Of a DNA stretch of 63,564 nucleotides, positions 37,239-44,280 are shown piece by piece. Within the stretch, counting starts at the first letter, position 1. Each line of letters starts with the position of its first letter. The stretch lies in the NCBI GenBank assembly GCA_905182225.1, contig CAJJAJ010000005.1:1-63564 (forward strand). Reading direction: 5' to 3'. Origin of the DNA: an uncultured Aquiluna sp. Its GTDB lineage: Bacteria > Actinomycetota > Actinomycetes > Actinomycetales > Microbacteriaceae. The notes under the pieces are model-generated. The model had not been told where the DNA came from, ran no database searches, and saw nothing but the letters and a program-made list of their open reading frames with translations. The position numbers and the translations under genes were made by a program.

Positions 37239-37765
37239 CCTGAGATCACAACCTGATCGACTCCGTCACTGCCCTGCAATTGGACCGAGACTCTCTCAGC
37301 AACTGAAGTGGGGAGGTTCTTCCCAACAAAATCCGGTCTAATCGGTAACTCTCTGTGACCTCGATCAACCAGGACTGCAAGTTTTACCTGCTTGGGTCTG
37401 CCATAGCTAGTCAAAGCATCTAGAGCTGCCCTAACAGTTCTGCCAGAAAATAGGACGTCGTCAACTAACACCACGACTTTGTCGTCGATGCCTGAAACTG
37501 GAAGGCTGCTTTCAACAATCTCCCGCTCTGCCGTAACTAGGTCGTCCCGGTACATAGTTATGTCCAGAATTCCGAGCTCTATGATTTGGTTTGGCTCGAT
37601 GGCCTGAAGGATTTCAACAATGCGCCTGGCTAGTTCGACGCCGCGGGTTGGTATACCCAAAATAACGAGATTTTCTGGACCCTCATTGGCCTCAAGTATT
37701 TCGTGGGAGATGCGCCTTAGCGCCCTAAGAATGTCTGGTCCATCTAGGACCGCACGGCTAGCCAT
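37235..37765 (-). CDS. pyrR: Pyrimidine operon regulator PyrR
   Basis: UMP-sensing RNA-binding regulator of the pyr operon, sometimes with uracil phosphoribosyltransferase activity. The 176-residue protein has the phosphoribosyltransferase PRPP loop VVLVDDVLFSGRT (about 96-108), GIPTRGVELARR near the N-terminus and LVDRGHRELPIRPDFVGKN. It is the first gene of its operon. The leader holds an extended -10 box and a PyrR-type binding loop that reaches the ribosome-binding site GAAGAAGGAG, so autoregulation by blocking translation is likely. It overlaps pyrB by 4 bases. Confidence 0.97.
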   Translation of the reverse strand: MASRAVLDGPDILRALRRISHEILEANEGPENLVILGIPTRGVELARRIVEILQAIEPNQIIELGILDITMYRDDLVTAEREIVESSLPVSGIDDKVVVLVDDVLFSGRTVRAALDALTSYGRPKQVKLAVLVDRGHRELPIRPDFVGKNLPTSVAERVSVQLQGSDGVDQVVISG

Positions 37766-37779
37766 TTTCGACTCCTTCT

Positions 37780-37795
37780 TCGCCTCGCAGGACGA
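37780..37795 (-). promoter_or_regulatory. PyrR-binding RNA loop in the pyr leader
   Basis: On the minus strand the sequence TCGTCCTGCGAGGCGA contains GTCCTGCGAGGC, which fits the conserved PyrR-binding pattern RUCCNGNGAGGY at every fixed position. It folds as UCG-(U)-CC-[UGCGA]-GG-CGA. Its 3' side touches the ribosome-binding site GAAGAAGGAG (37772-37781), so bound PyrR-UMP would hide the start of pyrR. No attenuator hairpin with a T-run follows, which points to translational control, as proposed for mycobacteria. Confidence 0.75.
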
Positions 37796-37817
37796 CTTTA
37801 AAGGACAACTTTTCTAA

Positions 37818-37826
37818 ATCATAACA
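37818..37826 (-). promoter_or_regulatory. Extended -10 promoter for the pyr operon
   Basis: On the minus strand TG-T-TATGAT: an extended -10 element with a near-consensus hexamer at 37818-37823. It sits just after the nusB stop codon in the 64-base nusB-pyrR gap. Transcription would begin near 37811, giving a leader of about 45 bases that includes the PyrR loop. The -35 position would lie in the end of nusB and is poor. Confidence 0.6.
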
Positions 37827-37829
37827 GGC

Positions 37830-38249
37830 TCAAAGTGCCTGGGTGCCTTTTGCGAGTCGAGCCAATACTCCATTTATGAATTTCGGTGAATCGTCTGTTG
37901 AGTACTCGCCGGCTAATGAGACGGCTTCGGCTATTGCCACCTCGTTTGGAACATCATCGTTATAAAGTATCTCCCACGCTCCGAGGCGCAAGATGGAGCG
38001 ATCGACGTTCGGCATCCTTTCCAGAGACCAGCCGTCCGAGATTTGTCGTAAATCATTGTCAATCTGCGCAAGGTTTCCAGTTACTCCAACCACTATCGCC
38101 TCGGCGTAGTCAAAGATTGCTGCCTGGTTCTGCCTGTCGGCTATTCCTGAGGCAGTCTCCTGCAGCAAATCCATGGCATCACTATTTCTAATTCCAGAGG
38201 CATAAAGTGCATCAAGTGCCCGCTTACGGGACTTGCTTCGGGAGCTCAA
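37830..38249 (-). CDS. nusB: Transcription antitermination factor NusB
   Basis: Partner of NusE (S10) in the rRNA antitermination complex. The 139-residue all-helical protein has SRKRALDALYAS (about 7-18), ERMPNVDRSILRLGAWEIL (about 77-95), VPNEVAIAEAVSLAGEYS (about 100-117) and FINGVLARLAK at the end. It follows efp with no gap, the usual efp-nusB pairing, and lies before the pyr operon. Confidence 0.96.
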   Translation of the reverse strand: MSSRSKSRKRALDALYASGIRNSDAMDLLQETASGIADRQNQAAIFDYAEAIVVGVTGNLAQIDNDLRQISDGWSLERMPNVDRSILRLGAWEILYNDDVPNEVAIAEAVSLAGEYSTDDSPKFINGVLARLAKGTQAL

Positions 38250-38813
38250 CTAGTCGTTCACGCGCCCTAGGTATTCACCGGTTCTGGTGTCGACTTTTAC
38301 CCTGGTGTTGTTCTCTATAAATAGTGGAACCTGGATTTGATATCCAGTCTCCAATGTCGCAGGCTTTGAGCCACCGGTTGAACGGTCACCCTGCAGTCCA
38401 GGTTCTGTGTAAGTGATTTCTAGAACTACCGATGGTGGAAGCTCTACGTAGAGCGCGGATCCCTCATGGAGAGCCACGGTTGCATTCTGATTTTCAAGCA
38501 TGAAATTTGCTACGTCGCCGACAACCTCTGCAGGAACGGAAAGCTGATCATAATCACTGGTATCCATGAAGACGTAACCAGAACCATCGTTGTATAGGTA
38601 CTGCATGTCTCGTCTGTCGACGTTCGCAGTTTCAATCTTGGCTCCAGCGTTAAAGGTCTTATCGACGACCTTGCCGGAGATAACACTTCTTAGCTTCGTT
38701 CGAACAAAAGCAGGCCCCTTGCCGGGCTTTACGTGCTGAAATTCGATAACAGCCCATAGCTGGCCATCAATCATTAGAACCATGCCGTTTTTTAAGTCGT
38801 TTGAGCTGGCCAT
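38250..38813 (-). CDS. efp: Elongation factor P
   Basis: Relieves ribosome stalling at proline runs. I use the ATG at 38813 ([11 protein letters not shown]), which gives 187 residues and has GGAG 7 bases upstream; the frame open to 38837 adds eight residues not expected for the family. The tip of domain I is [12 protein letters not shown], so the Lys used for modification in other bacteria is present. The three OB-like domains are complete, with the signature [20 protein letters not shown]. The modification enzyme is not in the window. Confidence 0.97.
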   Translation of the reverse strand: MASSNDLKNGMVLMIDGQLWAVIEFQHVKPGKGPAFVRTKLRSVISGKVVDKTFNAGAKIETANVDRRDMQYLYNDGSGYVFMDTSDYDQLSVPAEVVGDVANFMLENQNATVALHEGSALYVELPPSVVLEITYTEPGLQGDRSTGGSKPATLETGYQIQVPLFIENNTRVKVDTRTGEYLGRVND

Positions 38814-38840
38814 TGTTTTCTCCTTAGCGCCTTGCAAATT

Positions 38841-39278
38841 CTAGCGGCGGGATAGTTGTTCCAAAGCCAGTAGGTAACTATCAATCCCAAAACCCGCGAT
38901 AACACCAGTGGCAACCCCTGAGATAACGCTGTTGTGCCTGAAGGTCTCGCGGGCGTGTGGGTTGCTGATGTGAACTTCAATGAGTGACAGTCCAGATCCA
39001 GTGAGCGCAGCGCAAGCATCTCTAAGTGCGTAGCTGTAGTGGGTAAAAGCTGCTGGGTTTATAACAACCGAAGATTTTTCCTTGATCGCAGCGTGGAGCC
39101 AACCTATGAGCTCATCCTCGCTGTTGGTCTGCAGCACCTTAATCGCCTGATCCTTTGATAGCGCCCAATTCTGCAAAGAAGCCTCAAGGTCGCCCAGACT
39201 GAAGGTGCCGTAAACCTCAGGCTCCCTGGAACCAAGGAGATTTAGGTTTGGTCCATTTAGAACGTAAATTACCGACAT
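38841..39278 (-). CDS. aroQ: 3-dehydroquinate dehydratase, type II
   Basis: Third step of the shikimate pathway. The 145-residue type II enzyme has LNGPNLNLLGSREPEVYG (about 7-24, with the catalytic Tyr), NSEDELIGWLH (about 51-61), INPAAFTHYSYALRDA (about 73-88) and EVHISNPHARETFRHNSV (about 101-118, with the catalytic His). It lies between aroB and efp; the pepQ gene found here in mycobacteria is missing. TAGGGT lies 7 bases before the ATG. Confidence 0.96.
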   Translation of the reverse strand: MSVIYVLNGPNLNLLGSREPEVYGTFSLGDLEASLQNWALSKDQAIKVLQTNSEDELIGWLHAAIKEKSSVVINPAAFTHYSYALRDACAALTGSGLSLIEVHISNPHARETFRHNSVISGVATGVIAGFGIDSYLLALEQLSRR

Positions 39279-39288
39279 GACCTAAACC

Positions 39289-40323
39289 CTATTCAACTAT
39301 TGCTTGAAAAGCCGTGAAGACAAGCTCGGGCGTGGGGGCATTCAGGATTGTTGGCTTCCCAATTTTGTCTAGAACCACAAACCGAAGAGAGCCGGCTCTA
39401 GCCTTCTTGTCCTTTTGCATCGTGGCCAACAGTTGTGGCCAACGATCTGCTCGGTAAGTCGTTGGGAGACCAAGGGCCTCAAACACACTGCGGTGCCTAA
39501 TGACATCGGCCTCGGGTAGCTTGCCCGAAAGCATTGATAGTTCGGCGGCGAAGACCATACCAATCGAAATTGCCGCGCCGTGTCGCCACTTATATCTTTC
39601 GGCATGCTCGATCGCATGCCCCAGAGTGTGCCCATAGTTGAGAAACTCGCGCTCTCCTGTTTCATTGAAATCGCGAGATGTCACGTCTTCCTTTATTGCC
39701 ACCGAGCGTCTAATCAGCTCTTCGAACACACTCGATGCAGGATCGGTAGCAGCTGGATCATTCTCCAAAGTGTCGAGAATCCATGGGTCTGCAATAAACC
39801 CGTATTTCACAACCTCCGCCATTCCGGCTAAAAGCTCGTTTCTTGCCAAGGAATGAAGGGTGTCAAGATCTATGACAACGCTGTGAGGTGAGTGGAAAGC
39901 TCCCACCAAATTCTTACCCTCAGTTGTATTGATTCCAGTCTTTCCGCCGATTGCCGCATCCACCATGCCTAGCAAAGTGGTCGGTATTAGTACCGATCGG
40001 ACTCCCCTTAGCCAAGTTGCTGCAACAAAACCAGCTAGATCGGTTGTGGAGCCGCCTCCAAGGCCAATGACGGCGTCGTTACGGTTAAAATCAGACTTTC
40101 CCATGATCTGCCAGCAAAAAGCTGCTACCTCTACTCGCTTGGCGTCTTCAGCCGCTGGGACCTCTGCTAGTAGCACCTCGAACCCGGAATCTTTGAGGTT
40201 TTCAGAGAGTGCTTCAGCAGTCGTGGCCAAGGGCTGCGGGTAGACAATCAGCACTTTTTTAACCCCGCTGAGCGTTGTGGGGATCTCATTAAGCAAGGCT
40301 CGCCCGATCAAGATGTTAGACAT
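39289..40323 (-). CDS. aroB: 3-dehydroquinate synthase
   Basis: Second step of the shikimate pathway (DAHP to 3-dehydroquinate), NAD- and metal-dependent. The 344-residue protein has IGLGGGSTTDLAGFVAATWLRG (about 86-107), IPTTLLGMVDAAIGGKTGIN (about 113-132), and metal ligands in NYGHTLGHAIE (about 229-239). The start overlaps the aroK stop by 8 bases. Confidence 0.97.
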   Translation of the reverse strand: MSNILIGRALLNEIPTTLSGVKKVLIVYPQPLATTAEALSENLKDSGFEVLLAEVPAAEDAKRVEVAAFCWQIMGKSDFNRNDAVIGLGGGSTTDLAGFVAATWLRGVRSVLIPTTLLGMVDAAIGGKTGINTTEGKNLVGAFHSPHSVVIDLDTLHSLARNELLAGMAEVVKYGFIADPWILDTLENDPAATDPASSVFEELIRRSVAIKEDVTSRDFNETGEREFLNYGHTLGHAIEHAERYKWRHGAAISIGMVFAAELSMLSGKLPEADVIRHRSVFEALGLPTTYRADRWPQLLATMQKDKKARAGSLRFVVLDKIGKPTILNAPTPELVFTAFQAIVE

Positions 40324-40813
40324 ATTTACTGACCTCTGACTCTAAGTTTTTCATGATGGCACCAACGGAGTTGTTCGCGGTGTTTACGGTGGCGATTGAA
40401 ACTTCCTTGTAGAACTCAAGTCGGTCCTGGTAAATCTGCTCCCAGCTTTCAGGGTTGTCTTTTAGCAGTGGACGCTTGGCGACATTTAGCGATCGAAGCA
40501 CAAATTCCATGTTGGTGTCCAAAAATATTGTCGCATTTTGGGTTAGGAGCGTTCTATTAGCTTTTGACAAGACTATTCCGCCTCCAGTTGCAACAACGTT
40601 GCGGCCATCAAGGGCTTTGACGAGAGCGGCAGACTCAAGATCTCGGAAATAGGCTTCCCCCTTTGCCGCGAACAGGTCCTTAATTGACCCATGATCTGCA
40701 GTTACCATCTTGTCAGTGTCCACAAAAGGCAGGTCTAGTACCTTTGCGAGTCTTTTGCCGAGCGTCGTCTTACCAGCGCCCATTGGGCCTACTAATACGA
40801 TCGGCCCCATCAC
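40316..40813 (-). CDS. aroK: Shikimate kinase
   Basis: Phosphorylates shikimate with ATP. The 165-residue P-loop kinase has GPMGAGKTTLGKRLA (about 9-23), the shikimate-binding FVDTDKMV (about 30-37), FRDLESAAL (about 56-64) and VVATGGGIVL (about 73-82), and the lid with RPLLKDNP near 114. It shares one base with the aroC stop and eight with aroB. Confidence 0.97.
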   Translation of the reverse strand: MMGPIVLVGPMGAGKTTLGKRLAKVLDLPFVDTDKMVTADHGSIKDLFAAKGEAYFRDLESAALVKALDGRNVVATGGGIVLSKANRTLLTQNATIFLDTNMEFVLRSLNVAKRPLLKDNPESWEQIYQDRLEFYKEVSIATVNTANNSVGAIMKNLESEVSKYV

Positions 40814-42009
40814 TATTGTCTGACGATCCTCGATTGCAACGCAGCTGGGATGCTCTCGAGGTAAGAGTTCATGTTGCGGAGAACTTCTTTAACCGAATCC
40901 CCACCGAACTTTTCCAATACCGCATTAGCAATAACAAGAGCAACCATGGCCTCGACGACTACTCCAGAAGCCGGTACTGCACAAACATCGCTGCGCTGGT
41001 GGTGAGCGGTGGTTGATTCACCCGTGCCCGTGTCGATGGTCTGCAGCGCCCGTGGAACTGTGCTGATCGGCTTCATGCCGGCCCTCACTCGAACAATCTC
41101 GCCGTTTGTCATGCCACCTTCGATGCCTCCGGCTCGATCCGTTAGACGCTGAACACCTTGGTCACTGTTCACAATTTCATCGTGAGCGACGCTGCCGCGA
41201 CGTCTCGTGGTCTCAATACCATCGCCGATTTCCACAGATTTCATTGCCTGAATGCCCATCACAGCTCCAGCTAGCTGGGAATCTAGTCTGCGATCAGAAT
41301 GGACATAGCTACCTAGACCCGGAGGGCAACCGTAAACAAGGGTTTCGCAAACTCCGCCAACGGTGTCGCCAGTTGAATGGCAGTCGTCAATTTCAGCAAC
41401 CATCGCGTCTGAGTCAGCCTTGTCGAAGCACCTAACGGGATCGGCATCTAGATAAGTCAGATCGTTTGGCGACGGAAGGTTTTCGGATTTAGAAATCGCG
41501 GCGCCGATTGCAACGGTGTGTGTGACTAGTTCAATGCCAAGTTCAGATAAGAACTTCTGAGCTATGGCACCAAGTGCGACGCGAGTTGCGGTTTCGCGGG
41601 CGCTCGCTCTTTCAAGAACCGGCCTGGCTTCATCGAAGCCATATTTTTGCATTCCGGTGAAATCTGCGTGCCCTGGACGCGGACGAGTCAAAGGTGCTGC
41701 ACGGCCGCCACTTAGCTCATCAGCATCCACTGGAGCGGCACTCATCACCGTTTCCCACTTTGGCCACTCGGTGTTCGCAATTCGAATCGCTATTGGTCCA
41801 CCCTGAGACTGGCCGAATCTGATTCCGCTAGAAAGCGAAATGAGATCTTGCTCAAATTTCATTCTTGCTCCGCGGCCGTAGCCGAGCCTTCTCCTGGCAA
41901 GAGCCTGCTGAAGGTCCTCGTCTAAAATCGGCACGCCTGCAGGCAGGCCCTCAATGACCCCAATTAATTCCGGGCCATGTGATTCACCGGCTGTTATCCA
42001 TCTAAGCAT
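40813..42009 (-). CDS. aroC: Chorismate synthase
   Basis: Last step to chorismate, the precursor of tryptophan made by the trp genes in this window. The 398-residue FMN-dependent protein has [23 protein letters not shown] (about 3-25), [16 protein letters not shown] (about 40-55), [11 protein letters not shown] (about 108-118) and the C-terminal [17 protein letters not shown] (about 338-354). It lies 4 bases after aroE. Confidence 0.98.
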   Translation of the reverse strand: MLRWITAGESHGPELIGVIEGLPAGVPILDEDLQQALARRRLGYGRGARMKFEQDLISLSSGIRFGQSQGGPIAIRIANTEWPKWETVMSAAPVDADELSGGRAAPLTRPRPGHADFTGMQKYGFDEARPVLERASARETATRVALGAIAQKFLSELGIELVTHTVAIGAAISKSENLPSPNDLTYLDADPVRCFDKADSDAMVAEIDDCHSTGDTVGGVCETLVYGCPPGLGSYVHSDRRLDSQLAGAVMGIQAMKSVEIGDGIETTRRRGSVAHDEIVNSDQGVQRLTDRAGGIEGGMTNGEIVRVRAGMKPISTVPRALQTIDTGTGESTTAHHQRSDVCAVPASGVVVEAMVALVIANAVLEKFGGDSVKEVLRNMNSYLESIPAALQSRIVRQ

Positions 42010-42013
42010 CTTC

Positions 42014-42781
42014 CTATTTTGCCATGTCTATTGCGCGCCTGACGGCTTCTATCAAAATCTCTTCACCAGGCAAGGGTGCATTGAGTCCAAGTCCACTAAA
42101 AATTCTTTGCTGGCCGATCGCCTGCCAGATGAGCATTTCCAGGCCGGAAACAAATGCCTCAAACGACTCGCCTGCTTGGTGAGCGTCGGTACCGTAATCG
42201 GCGCTGATTAACGCGCCAGGGTGTTTAGAACTAGTTGAAATGAGGTCAGATAACGCAACTCCAGGGATAGTGCTGACCACTAAATCCGCAGAAAGAGCGG
42301 CCATTAGCTCCTGGTTGGATGCATCGAATCTCTTCGACAGCTCTTTCGCGGAATCCTGATCGCGACCCCAAACCATCAAATTTGAACCCTGGAACGCCGC
42401 TAGGGCTGATCTGGCAGTTGCCCCGGTGCCAAGTATCGCAACCGACCGAAAGATCACTTGGCTTGCCGCTTGCCGCAGACCAAAGACGTCGGTGTTGTAG
42501 CCGGCCCATCCAGACTCTGTTTTTTTCAAGGTATTGACGGACTCGCTGAATTGCGCCCAATAATCCCGTTCACTCGCAATAGCGAAGGCTTGATCCTTCA
42601 GAGGCATTGTGATGCTTAGGCCGGATAGCCCAGCGTTGCTGTCCAGAAATTCAGATAGGTCGACTACATCATGAGATGTGTAAACAGCGTTAAGTTTCAA
42701 GTGCTCAAAGATAGTTCTGTGGATCAGAGGGGACTTCGAGTGAGAAATCGGAGACCCGAGGACCGCATAGTGATTAGTCAT
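42014..42781 (-). CDS. aroE: Shikimate dehydrogenase
   Basis: Reduces 3-dehydroshikimate to shikimate with NADPH. I use the ATG at 42781 ([21 protein letters not shown]; 255 residues). The frame extends to 42874, but the upstream 31 residues lie inside mltG and lack family similarity, and the chosen start overlaps the mltG stop in an 8-base overlap (ATGACTAA) typical of this window. [10 protein letters not shown] is the shikimate site; catalytic Lys and Asp lie in MPLKDQAF (near 61) and GYNTDVFG (near 97). The Rossmann loop is [10 protein letters not shown]. Confidence 0.94.
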   Translation of the reverse strand: MTNHYAVLGSPISHSKSPLIHRTIFEHLKLNAVYTSHDVVDLSEFLDSNAGLSGLSITMPLKDQAFAIASERDYWAQFSESVNTLKKTESGWAGYNTDVFGLRQAASQVIFRSVAILGTGATARSALAAFQGSNLMVWGRDQDSAKELSKRFDASNQELMAALSADLVVSTIPGVALSDLISTSSKHPGALISADYGTDAHQAGESFEAFVSGLEMLIWQAIGQQRIFSGLGLNAPLPGEEILIEAVRRAIDMAK

Positions 42782-43847
42782 AGTCTGGACTATCCCGAAG
42801 CCACTGCCTATAGACCTCAGCTGCGATTTCGTGCTCACGTAATGTCTCGGAGAAAACGGTCTCACCGGTGTCAAGGTTTATTGCTACGAAGTAAAGCCAA
42901 GCGCCGTCGGCCGGTCGAAGCGCAGCCTCGATGGCCAAACCTCCCGGACTTGAGATGGGTCCAATTGGTAATCCAGGGCGACTGTAGGTGCTAAACAATG
43001 ACTCGGTATCCTTCAGTCCCTCCTGAAAGGACTCTAGGCTTCCCTCATATCGGTACTTCACGGTTGGATCGGACTGCAGCGCCATCCCGATGTCCAGCCG
43101 GTTTACAAAGACTCGGGATATCTTGAATAGATCCTCCTCAAATCTGCCCTCGCTTGCGATCATTGAGGCCAGGGTGAGTGTGGGCAGTGAATCGACAAGG
43201 GGAATCTCGTATTTCAAAAGCTCTTGTTCCATGCGGTCAACCATGGCTTTGATGACTTCGTTGGCATCTGGGTTTGGGTCAAAGCTATAGGTCGCAGGAA
43301 ACAAAAAGCCCTCGATGCTGGGTGCATCGTCCGGGATCCTGGAAATCTCTTGGGCGATTCCATCTTCTAGATCTGAAATCGAAATACCCAAATCTTCGGA
43401 CAGCCTCGGAAGGATTTGTGCGACGCTGAGACCCTCGGGGATTGTGGTAGAGACAAGAATTCGATTGGAACCTGACATCAACAGCTGTAAAGCAGCCGAG
43501 CCGGAAAGCTTGGTGGGAAACTCGTAACTCCCCGGGAAAATGACCAAATCAACATTCAGCATGTCTCGATAAATAGCGTCGAAACTCTTGATGATGTCGG
43601 CATCAACCATTTTTCGTGCAACATCTTCTCCAGTGTCCCCTGCAGAAATAAGCAAAACCGTGCTGGGCCCGGACTGGTCATCGTAGTCCTCTACTTGGAA
43701 CCGAGACAGAAAATCTTGAACGCTCGAGCTTGCAGAGAATATCCCACCGCCGACTATTGCGCCGACTACAACAATCGAGACTATCGCGGCTAGCCACGAG
43801 CGTTTTGAGCTCTTCTTGGGTGGCATCGGCTCCAAACCATCAGTCAT
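42774..43847 (-). CDS. mltG: Endolytic murein transglycosylase
   Basis: Membrane-anchored enzyme that cleaves growing peptidoglycan strands and sets glycan length. The 357-residue protein has a short basic cytoplasmic N-terminus, one membrane helix (about 18-38), then the external YceG domain. The catalytic-Glu region is visible as LTLASMIASEGRFEEDL (about 225-241), with later ALQSDPTVKYR and YSRPGLPIGPISSPG (about 292-306). The start overlaps ruvX by 8 bases and the stop overlaps aroE by 8 bases. Confidence 0.94.
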   Translation of the reverse strand: MTDGLEPMPPKKSSKRSWLAAIVSIVVVGAIVGGGIFSASSSVQDFLSRFQVEDYDDQSGPSTVLLISAGDTGEDVARKMVDADIIKSFDAIYRDMLNVDLVIFPGSYEFPTKLSGSAALQLLMSGSNRILVSTTIPEGLSVAQILPRLSEDLGISISDLEDGIAQEISRIPDDAPSIEGFLFPATYSFDPNPDANEVIKAMVDRMEQELLKYEIPLVDSLPTLTLASMIASEGRFEEDLFKISRVFVNRLDIGMALQSDPTVKYRYEGSLESFQEGLKDTESLFSTYSRPGLPIGPISSPGGLAIEAALRPADGAWLYFVAINLDTGETVFSETLREHEIAAEVYRQWLRDSPDYD

Positions 43848-44280
43848 CCAAAGTATCCAATCGTCTGCCAGCTAACTCACCGTTTTTCTCCGAAGCAAGC
43901 GCGAACTCCAATATAAGACAAGCGGCCGAAGCATCAATTATTGCCTTCTGCTGTTTTGCATTCTTGCCGGCTTGTCTGAGCGATTGTTGGGCTGATTTTG
44001 AGGTGAGCCTTTCGTCAATAAGTCTTATTGGAATGCCCTCAGCGGCAACAAGCTGGGCAAAATCAATTGCCATTTTTGTGCTCGCGGTATGGCCACCATT
44101 CAGAGATAGCGGGAGCCCTACGTAGATGCATTCAGCGTTTTTCTCGCGGTAAATTTCGACGAGTTCTGCGATTGCTGTGTCGCCCTGCGTAATAACGGAA
44201 TGTGGAATTGCAAGCGAGTCAACGGAGATGGCGACTCCGATTCGAGCTAGGCCCGCATCAACGGCAATTTTTCTCATCAC
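43840..44280 (-). CDS. ruvX: Holliday junction resolvase-like protein RuvX (YqgF)
   Basis: RNase H-fold nuclease, implicated in 16S rRNA 5'-end maturation and/or Holliday junction resolution. The 146-residue protein has the acidic first strand IAVDAGLARIGVA (about 4-16), VGLPLSLNG (about 53-61), and IRLIDERLTSKSAQ (about 80-93) with the conserved DERLT. The start overlaps alaS by 4 bases. The alaS-ruvX-mltG-aroE order is conserved in actinobacteria. True RuvC is also in this window at 58.3 kb. Confidence 0.92.
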   Translation of the reverse strand: MMRKIAVDAGLARIGVAISVDSLAIPHSVITQGDTAIAELVEIYREKNAECIYVGLPLSLNGGHTASTKMAIDFAQLVAAEGIPIRLIDERLTSKSAQQSLRQAGKNAKQQKAIIDASAACLILEFALASEKNGELAGRRLDTLDD

